From: Branchiostoma floridae
Lineage: Eukaryota > Chordata > Leptocardii > Amphioxiformes > Branchiostomatidae
Assembly: GCF_000003815.2 (NCBI RefSeq)
Contig: NC_049981.1
Span: forward strand, 6,613,801-6,659,315
Direction: 5' to 3'
DNA: 45,515 nt
The first letter of the stretch is position 1, and each line of letters starts with the position of its first letter. The notes beneath the pieces are model-generated. The model had not been told where the DNA came from. It worked only from the letters and a program-made list of their open reading frames with translations, and ran no database searches. The position numbers were made by a program, and so were the translations under genes. This document shows positions 39,501-45,515 of this stretch, one piece after another.

Positions 39501-42500
39501 AAGTGTGAAGTTACGTTTGCTCCTTTCATATATTGTTGCATACTAAATGATCTATACAGTATTAAGTAATTGGTAGTTAAGAACATAACTTATTTGATAA
39601 TTGGTGTCGATTAAATAACAGAACACATTGCTCTTTTATACAGTACGCACCGCGAAAGTTATAAAAAACAATGTAATTGTCGTATTGATGTTTACAGCAG
39701 ACAACAAAGCAACAGATCAAAAATAAAACAAGTTTCATACCTTTTTTATATCTTCATATTTGATGAACAGGAGGTTGGCGTCGTCCTTGTGACTCCAGTA
39801 CTCGGGAATTACGTTCCACCATAAGTTTGCGGGCGGTGCTGTGAGATAAATGTCTGGTATTGGAATAGGTTTTAACTGCATATTAACCCTCAAACACCCG
39901 AGTGGGGTCCATTTGGACCCCAGGCGTACATTTTGAAGTGCCATTTGAACATTTTTGATTTGAAGAAAAAATCCTTCCGTGACTTTGTCAGTCAATATGT
40001 CTTATACCTTCTCCTAAGGTTTCGGAAAGATTGGTACAATAATGTGGAAATTATAAAGAAAGTTTGTGTTCAGTCCCTCTGGGGTCCAAACGGACCCCAG
40101 CAAAAATGTGCAGTTTCTAAAACAAACTTTGGAGGCTAACTCCTAAACCACTTACATTATGACTACCAAACTTTCAGACAATAATAAAAATGTAAACCTA
40201 AATCCTCACAAAAATTTCTGTGTCATCAACATGTAATGTGACGACATTATGACGTAATTTGCCTAATCAGGGCGGCCATCTTGGATTTTGACCAATGACG
40301 TCATGAAATTAGCATAAATTATAAATTTTAAGTCATGAAAATTACATGGAATTTCATAGAATTTAATTGTTGTCAGAAAACAGGTGTAGTTTACTAAGAA
40401 AACCTTGTTTAAATTAAAATTGTCAAATTTTAGCAAAAATATGCCTGTTAGAATATGGTTGCCATGGCAACCCCCCAAAATAATAAACTTACTTTATTGA
40501 CTAAAAACTTTTGCGAGCAATATTTTGTGATAAATTACCAAGTTTCGTACCTTTAGCTCTAGCCGTTCATGAGTTATGCGACATAAATTGTGGTGAGGGC
40601 CTCAAAATTCCCCTATCTGGTCGGAATAGGTTTAATGCAAAACGTGGTCCTTCTGAACTTTTGCATAAATTATGATAATGAGTTGGAATTAGCAACACCT
40701 TAACATCTCAAAATCTTCCTCTTACATTGACGAAGCTATGTATATACAATTATCGCCGATAAGAAATGGTACTGTGATTTTATGAACAAAACATTTTGGG
40801 GTCCGTTTGGACCCCACTCGGTTATTTTAGTCGCAAAAAAAGGTTGGGTGCTTGAGGGTTAATACTGTAAATGCAGAAATGTTCCCGGTGGATTAACGTT
40901 CGCGGTTTTCGCGTTGACCACTTCACCGCGAACTTAAATCCACCGCGAACATTTTTTCTATTATGGTATTAGATTGTAGTCTATGGTGTTACCTTGAAAT
41001 TAAAACCACCGCGAAAAGTCCCTTTCCCCGCTAACGGTAACGCGAAATAAAATCCCCGCGAACTTAAATGCATGTACAGTAACACTTTCCTCCTCATTAG
41101 AATATTTTCTAATGATTAGACATGCAAATTAAGTCAAGACGTTTATAATGCTTGTCTTCATTAATTTCACGGGTAAAAGGGAAAAAATAGACCCATCCCT
41201 GCCTGACGTATCTTGCACAAAATGCCTGGGCAGGTTTGAACATAGGCGTTTGGCCAAGGAATTGTAGTCGGATTTTATGAGCGCACCGGGTTGCCATTAT
41301 CTAAAAACATGTTTGTCAACAACAATTCGATGAAGACACAAGTTGAGGGTCAGTTTGTTTTAGTGTTGCACCACTTTGTACTTTATTTCATCTTTATTCC
41401 CATAAAAAAAACAACCATTTCGAAGCCTATTGCCCATGGTCTGAAGGAAACTCCTAGATGTCCGCATCTTATGCCACAGGTCTATCTTTTCCTTCAAGGT
41501 ACATGTAGTGTACACTGGCTTTATATATATCGAGTTTCTTTAAGGTAATGATCATGACTACCTGAGAGAAATTCGTGAAGTGTCTCTTCCCAGGATAGGG
41601 GTTGCAGGTAGTCGTTTATAAAATTCATGTTGTGTACTGATACAACCACGTCTTTCGGGTTCCGGGCGCAATAGACGATCTGGAGCAAGAAAACCAATTT
41701 TGAAAATACTTTTAATCAACGCCTGTGTAATGGGTAGAGTGTTCGCCTAAATGTCGGAATGCCGTCGGAATGAAAATTCTTCTTTATTCCTGACATATTC
41801 CTGGCAATTCGTAGTATGTTCCAGACATTCGTATTGCATTCCAGCTATTAGTGCCCGTTCTTTTGGCTGGCCCGAAAGTTTTTGACATGTTAAAAACTTT
41901 CGAGGTGCATTCGAAGGGGAGAAACATCGAATGGCATTCGAAGTGGATTCTTTTTTTTTTATTGGGTTTTCTAATAAACAAAAACAAAAAAAAGAGTTGG
42001 GGGACCATCCAACAAAATGACAGAAAATGTAACAAAAGTGATTTCAATAGAGTCATAACAGTAATAAACTTAGATTCAACAGTAATATAACAGAGAACTC
42101 ATAAACCATAACAATAATGAACTTAGATTAAAAAAAGAAGTGAATTCTTAGTGTATTTTAACTATTCTAACTGCAGTATGACCGCATTAATATTCTGCGG
42201 CATTGCAACATTATTGGAAACATTCTTATCTCATTCGATGGAGAACCGAAACGGCAAGCCACTTCGAATCCTGTCCTAATGTGGCCAAAAGAATATCTGG
42301 AATGCAGTAAGAATTTCTCGAATACAGTACAAATTCCCAGGAATAGAAAAGCCCTTTTATTCTGACAGCATTCTGGCTCATTACTTCTCGTGTGAAGGGG
42401 ATATAAGGTCCATATGCAATTCCTACTCGAAAAGGCCCCGAATGTGGCCCGGATTTTGCAAATACTTCATTCCGGCCGGTTCTGCTTGATTCCTGCTGAT

Positions 42501-44230
42501 TCGGTTTTAGTGTGAAGGCCCTATAATATCAGTAAGCCGTAAGTTCAATGGACGGCCGAGTCATACAAAAAAAAGGATAGCTATTTTTCTTGCTTAGCAT
42601 TCAGCATTTGTGGAAAAGCACGGTAGCTGTACAGTACACATAAACCACTATCGCGTACCAGTGAACTAGCTTTCTGCTGTAGTTATCGCACAAAGCTGTA
42701 CACATATATGGCTCAGGGCTATGATGAAGATACACTCTTTGCTGTGGAAAAGACTTTAACTTAACTGTCTCCTCCAATGTGGTGCCATTTAAACTAAAAT
42801 CATTTTATCAACTGTAGTATGGTGAAATGAAACTTCACAGTACGTTATGTTACTCTCTCCTTCTGCTATTGATTCAGATGTTTCCAAGATGGCCGACTGA
42901 TGATGTCACAAACCAACATGGCGGCGACCTTGACCAAAGGCTAGGGACAAATATAAAATAAATAAAATAGGATTTTGCTCATAAGTGGTAATGAAGATAC
43001 CTTTCCTTTCCCTTCTCGTGCTTGTTTAGGCAGCATATTGTAGGGCAGATGGGTCTTCATCAGCCGTGGGGAGGGGCTGTCTTTCAGCTGTGAGATGATA
43101 GGGGGCGCATCTGCGTGAAGGTCAGCTCTCTCCAGCCACGGAACCCGCTTTCCCAAGGGGATTTTACTGACCTCGCTGAAATTACTCCCGGCGGTCACGA
43201 GTGATATGATCTGTTGTGTCCAAGTCGTTCCTGTTGTGTTCAGTTCCAAGCAGACGTTAGCAAGAGGTTATTTACCAGGCAAAAAGGGAGACTGCATGCC
43301 CTATAGAAAAAACCTGGGCTGGCTATCAGGCGTCACTTTTAGTTCCTGTGTACGCTCCCCCGCCCCTGCAAAAAATTTGTCAGCCAATCAGAGAATATGC
43401 CTTTTAGTTTTCAAAAGGGGTCTCACATATATGAGGGTAATCTCATTAATATTGATAAGCAGGGCGGTCAGGAACTAAGGGTGACGGTTGAAAGAGCAGG
43501 GTACATCCAGACAGGCGGTTTCGCTGTTGGATGTCCCTGCGTAGGAGGATGCGAATCATATGATCAGACTAAACAAATGATCATACCAAAAGAAATTTGA
43601 AAATTTCTTGTTGATAAGCTTATAAATACGAAGTACTTTGATGTTTTAAAACTCATTGAAAGCCTCACTCATGGTGGACATGATGTAATGAATTTCGTAA
43701 GAGGGCGCAACTACATTGGCATGTTTTAGACGCCTAACGTAGTAGCCAGCCCTAATAGCCTGCCCGAGGTTTTCTGCAAACCTACTTCGCAGTCGAACCT
43801 CTCAAATTTAGCAGTAGAACGTAATATGTGTATTCTACACGGTGAGAAGTAAACACACTAAAATTACATCAGTTACATCATACATATGTACTTTACAAAC
43901 TACAGAGCTAATAGAAAAGACAAGACTATTTAACCGTTCTATCAAGTGATGTGTTCCAGTGGTAAGCCATATGGTAGAGGAAGAGCTTCCTTTCAGAATT
44001 GGTCCTAGGTTTTGACAGTTTGATGCAGATTGTTGTTGTTGATAGTGTTTGGTACCGACTGTTACTTCACCTTATTTACCTGACTTATTGAAGGCTGAGA
44101 CGAAAACGTCGTCCTCTCGAACTTCAAACGATTCCACCAGCTCCAAACCTTGCGAACTCACCGGAGGACTGGGAAACCGGGCACCCCGGAAGTAAAATAA
44201 TGTCGCCGATGGTGCTTTCTGGACAGCCAT
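27408..44230 (-). CDS. Cytosolic sulfotransferase (SULT family), complete, six exons
   Basis: Transfers sulfate from PAPS to hydroxyl or amine groups of small molecules in the cytosol. Exons in transcript order: 44230-44080, 43230-43001, 41679-41562, 39838-39741, 28652-28454, 27520-27408. They total 909 nt, or 302 residues, the usual SULT length. All junctions are GT-AG and in phase. Family motifs: the PAPS phosphosulfate loop NKSGTTWTQ (residues 48-56), catalytic His111 in KTHLP, the 3'-phosphate motif YCARNPKDVVVS (about 130-141), KYEDIKKDLRGHVVKIAEFL, and C-terminal RKG.VGDW followed by the MAGT.LTFE tail. No signal peptide is evident. The fourth intron (11 kb) holds the composite inverted-repeat element, and intron 3 holds a MITE close to an acceptor. 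The substrate cannot be told from sequence. Confidence 0.93.
27507..27731 (-). repeat. Tandem duplication of the exon 6 acceptor region (period about 121 bp)
   Basis: 27507-27611 and 27628-27731 align throughout: GTCACCAACCTGTCCTGTGG against GTCACTAACCTGCCCTGTGG, then GTGGGTTTGCAGTCACGTGA, TTTGACGTC and TTGG(T/C)TAA.GATG in both. On the gene strand each copy has a CCACAG acceptor and the first 17 nt of the exon. Both contain CACGTG, and one keeps an intact TGACGTCA. Confidence 0.8.
28454..28652 (-). CDS. Sulfotransferase exon 5
   Basis: Starts GAC CTC CGC GGC after CCGTAG. It reads DLRGHVVKIAEFLGRSLSVE, then FAAMKDNQATNLSRD, ending EFMRKG before GTAGAC. This is the SULT helix pair and the F..M K.N...N region. 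Phase 0 in, phase 1 out. Confidence 0.92.
28805..29363 (+). repeat. TIR copy 1 of composite element
   Basis: From ACTAGAAAGGCCGACATTTG to GATACGATTGAACCTTGTT. The same order occurs at 35240-35796 and, inverted, at 38588-39136. Confidence 0.85.
29364..32337 (+). repeat. Unit 1 (left palindrome arm)
   Basis: Contains two diverged tandem blocks of about 750 bp (homologous starts near 30080 and 30833). Each has AGACCGTCAACA, TAGTCTAAAATGC, a GGCTTCGC GC-rich island, CTTATGAATATTAATTAGC and CTTCGCTGATTGG. A 163-bp minisatellite follows with five periods (CAAATTTCAG at 31399, 31561, 31724, 31887, 32050, 32210). The unit ends in a 32-bp near-palindrome at 32306-32337. Confidence 0.85.
32338..32490. 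other. Palindrome centre spacer (153 bp)
   Basis: Unique sequence between the inverted units, bounded on both sides by the same 32-bp near-palindrome (ATATTTCACCATAC / GTATGGCTGAAATAT). AT-rich, with no ORF and no known motif. Confidence 0.8.
32491..35239 (-). repeat. Unit 2 (right palindrome arm)
   Basis: Reverse complement of unit 1 with point changes, but one fewer 163-bp minisatellite period (four intervals between CTGAAATTT sites, about 32605 to 33253). It runs directly into the direct-orientation TIR at 35240, where an inverted TIR would be expected. Confidence 0.85.
35240..39136 (+). mobile_element. Third copy: complete TIR-unit-TIR element
   Basis: TIR 35240-35796, unit 35797-38587, inverted TIR 38588-39136, for 3.9 kb in total. 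The unit has four minisatellite periods (37800-38460), an expanded GAAA tract (38514-38540) and the terminal 32-bp near-palindrome at 38556-38587. This is the best model of the basic mobile unit. It is non-coding. Confidence 0.8.
39137..39740. other. Intron sequence between composite element and exon 4
   Basis: AT-rich intron of the sulfotransferase gene. I see no repeat pair, RNA gene or ORF. Confidence 0.6.
39741..39838 (-). CDS. Sulfotransferase exon 4
   Basis: After TTATCTCACAG it reads (A)PPANLWWNVIPEYWSHKDDA then NLLFIKYEDIKK, the SULT W...VL..YEDMK segment. 98 nt, phase 1 in, phase 0 out, donor GTATGA. Confidence 0.9.
39887..40858 (-). mobile_element. piggyBac-type MITE, family 2, intact copy
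   Basis: TTAA at 39883-39886 and 40859-40862. Ends CCCTCAAACACCCGAG and GGGTGCTTGAGGG. Contains GGGGTCCATTTGGACCCC at 39904-39921, two related palindromes (about 40079 and 40799) and GTTGCCATGGCAAC at 40458-40471. It lies 45 bp from the acceptor of sulfotransferase exon 4, so its sequence probably borders or includes the branch-point region. Confidence 0.88.
40863..41081. mobile_element. MITE with TACTGTAAATGCA ends
   Basis: Left end TACTGTAAATGCA; right end TGCATGTACAGTA. It is 219 bp with repeated CCGCGAA / TTCGCGG motifs in both orientations. It directly abuts the TTAA of the preceding MITE. Confidence 0.6.
41562..41679 (-). CDS. Sulfotransferase exon 3
   Basis: Starts ATC GTC TAT after CTTGCTCCAG. 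It reads IVYCARNPKDVVVSVHNMNF then INDYLQPLSWEETLHEFLS. It holds the PAPS 3'-phosphate-binding RNPKDVVVS motif. 118 nt, phase 0 in, phase 1 out. Confidence 0.93.
41756..42374. repeat. MITE-like inverted repeat rich in GGAATGC motifs
   Basis: The left arm 41756-41843 and right arm 42297-42374 are imperfect reverse complements (GGAATGCCGTCGGAATGAAA against the complement of TTTTATTCTGACAGCATTC, and GCATTCCAG against CTGGAATGC). The interior has many more GAATGC/GCATTC copies. Just to the right, 42375-42530 has two GTGTGAAGG motifs like hAT-type MITE ends. Confidence 0.5.
43001..43230 (-). CDS. Sulfotransferase exon 2
   Basis: After AACACAACAG it reads (G)TTWTQQIISLVTAGSNFSE, then VPWLERADLHADAPPI, then RLMKTHLPYNMLP. 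It completes the SGTTW loop with exon 1 and carries catalytic His111. 230 nt, donor GTATCT. Confidence 0.93.
44080..44230 (-). CDS. Sulfotransferase exon 1 (start codon)
   Basis: ATG at 44230-44228. It reads MAVQKAPSATLFYFRGARFP, then LELVESFEVREDDVFVSAFN then KS, before donor GTAAAT. The N-terminal FRG..FP and E.R.DDVFV..F.KSG pattern fits SULTs. The start is the first Met in frame with the family-typical length. Confidence 0.88.
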
Positions 44231-45340
44231 ATTGAACTTACAATTGCAAGTGCCAGTGTACCTGGCTCAGACTGTTCTGAAGTACGAAGGGCGCTTGAAA
44301 GTGACACGTAAGGTCATCGACCACTGTGCCGTTGACCTCCTGTTCCATACGCGAACCTAACTACCTACCTAACAAGTCCATTGATTCAAGGTCATTCGGG
44401 GGGAGGAGTGGTAAAACTTTACCTTTGTCGATATGCGTACATGCAACTATTCTATTAAATAATTGTTGATTTAAAAAAAAATGCAATATTTCATAGAGTG
44501 TCACTGTCGTTGCACTATGGCCACCACATACCTAAATACCCTTTATGACCCCATGTTAACTTGGGGGTTGGGTGTGTGAGTACATGGCAAAGTCTGGTTG
44601 TGATTGTTCCATTATAACGTTACATCTCATCACATCCTAAATTGAGCAAATGTGTAAACAAATCACAGTGACTGTTGACAACATTCATAAAGTAAACTTT
44701 GGAAAATGATCAATAAGTTTCTTTTTTTATTCTCCTGTCGATTTGACAGATGATGAGGCAGACAGGCATTTTGCCTGTTTGTCTGACTTGCACATGACTT
44801 TTTTAGGTGAAAGAGGGGTGTGCAATTCCTTCTCCACCCTCTCGTCTACTGGAGCACTAAGTGTCTTTCCACAGGGGACAAGATCGGTGACACGGTAGCC
44901 GGGTTCGAACTCGTTCGATAAATAAAAAAAAAATATCCCATGCTAATATTTCTCCGCTTTCAGGTCGGTATATTGTTTTGTACTGATGCTTTAGTAATAG
45001 CAGATAGAGCGTTTTACATTTTGCATTTTATAGACGCTGTTAACTGTGCTTTTCTTAATATTTACTTGATACGCATTTTGTATGTTGTGGGGAGACAACT
45101 CTTAGAATTTGGCAATTCATTGTGACACGTCTATTTTGTAATGGAGAAATAAAAATAAAAATAAAGTGTATAAGTTAACATATACATCCCAATGTATCCA
45201 CTCTTTACAAACTTGATTATTTTTGACAATGAAGCAATCTAAATAACGCTTCGTGATGAATCATATTATGCTAATGATTTTGTAACAGGTATTTCGTGGG
45301 CAAAGGGATACATGTATAAATATATATATAAATATAAACC
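44231..45340. other. Upstream region of sulfotransferase gene
   Basis: No gene recognised. AATAAAAATAAAAATAAAG at about 45148 looks like a retroelement or transcript tail. 44940-45122 is open for 61 codons on the plus strand but matches nothing I know. Confidence 0.4.
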
Positions 45341-45344
45341 ATCA

Positions 45345-45475
45345 ACACAGGAGCAATAAACCATCATAATCATAAGACGAACTTCTCTTTACTAAATAGT
45401 ATTCAATGCGTAAAATGTGTTCATTGCCTTCAAAAAGGAGATCTATGCCTGTATCTTTCTCCCAGGAACACAATT
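45345..45475 (-). pseudogene. 3' end of a neighbouring sulfotransferase copy (partial)
   Basis: Aligns with the 3' end and downstream flank of the sulfotransferase at about 27335-27450: (G)CAATAAA(C)CATCATAATC, TTCAAT..GTAAAATGTGTTC and TTCAAAAAGGAGATCT match AATAAAACTATCATAATC, TCCAATCTGTAAAATC and TTCAAAAGTGAGATCT in the same order. On the minus strand it gives EKDTGIDLLFEGNE, against EKMAGTDLTFEDEE, but the following stop is not conserved in place. This implies a tandem paralogue extending beyond the window. Confidence 0.5.
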
Positions 45476-45515
45476 GCCAGAACCACAAAACTAAACTTTT
45501 ACCGACAAGATGATT

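Overview
This is eukaryotic DNA, most likely from a lancelet (Branchiostoma) nuclear scaffold. The evidence is a spliced animal chitin synthase with SAM domains, a spliced cytosolic sulfotransferase, GT-AG introns, dense DNA transposons and two runs of N. The species call is inference.

Left half (1771 to about 22490, + strand): the 3' part of a chitin synthase gene. I could join 17 exons in phase. They cover the post-catalytic membrane segments, an inserted SAM/pointed-like domain, the W-GTRE signature, an acidic then basic linker, two SAM domains and the C-terminal membrane block. The catalytic core lies upstream of the window. The 3' splice site of the first visible exon is preceded by about a dozen tandem copies of itself (1016-1770). 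The intron between exons 6 and 7 holds a 7.4-kb Polinton-like element (6750-14196) with long terminal inverted repeats and a perfect 6-bp target duplication. It carries a broken zinc-finger/family-B DNA polymerase gene and one small divergent acidic ORF. A piggyBac-type MITE has inserted into that polymerase gene.

Middle (22491 to about 27400): two assembly gaps, copies of the piggyBac-type MITE families, one isolated minus-strand chitin-synthase paralogue exon with a stop codon, and a stretch I cannot assign.

Right half (27408-44230, - strand): a complete six-exon sulfotransferase gene of 302 codons. Its fourth intron is 11 kb and is filled by a composite inverted-repeat element (28805-39136). 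That element has about 3-kb palindrome arms, then a third copy in direct orientation bounded by 0.55-kb terminal inverted repeats. A piggyBac-type MITE sits about 45 bp from the acceptor of exon 4. Relics at the far right edge suggest a second, neighbouring sulfotransferase copy.

Themes that cut across the window: (1) short tandem duplications spanning exon/intron boundaries at three places in two genes; (2) TTAA-flanked MITEs that all keep a perfect palindromic RFX-type X-box next to CRE-like and YY1-like motifs; (3) nested insertions, giving a relative age order of polymerase element first, MITE second.
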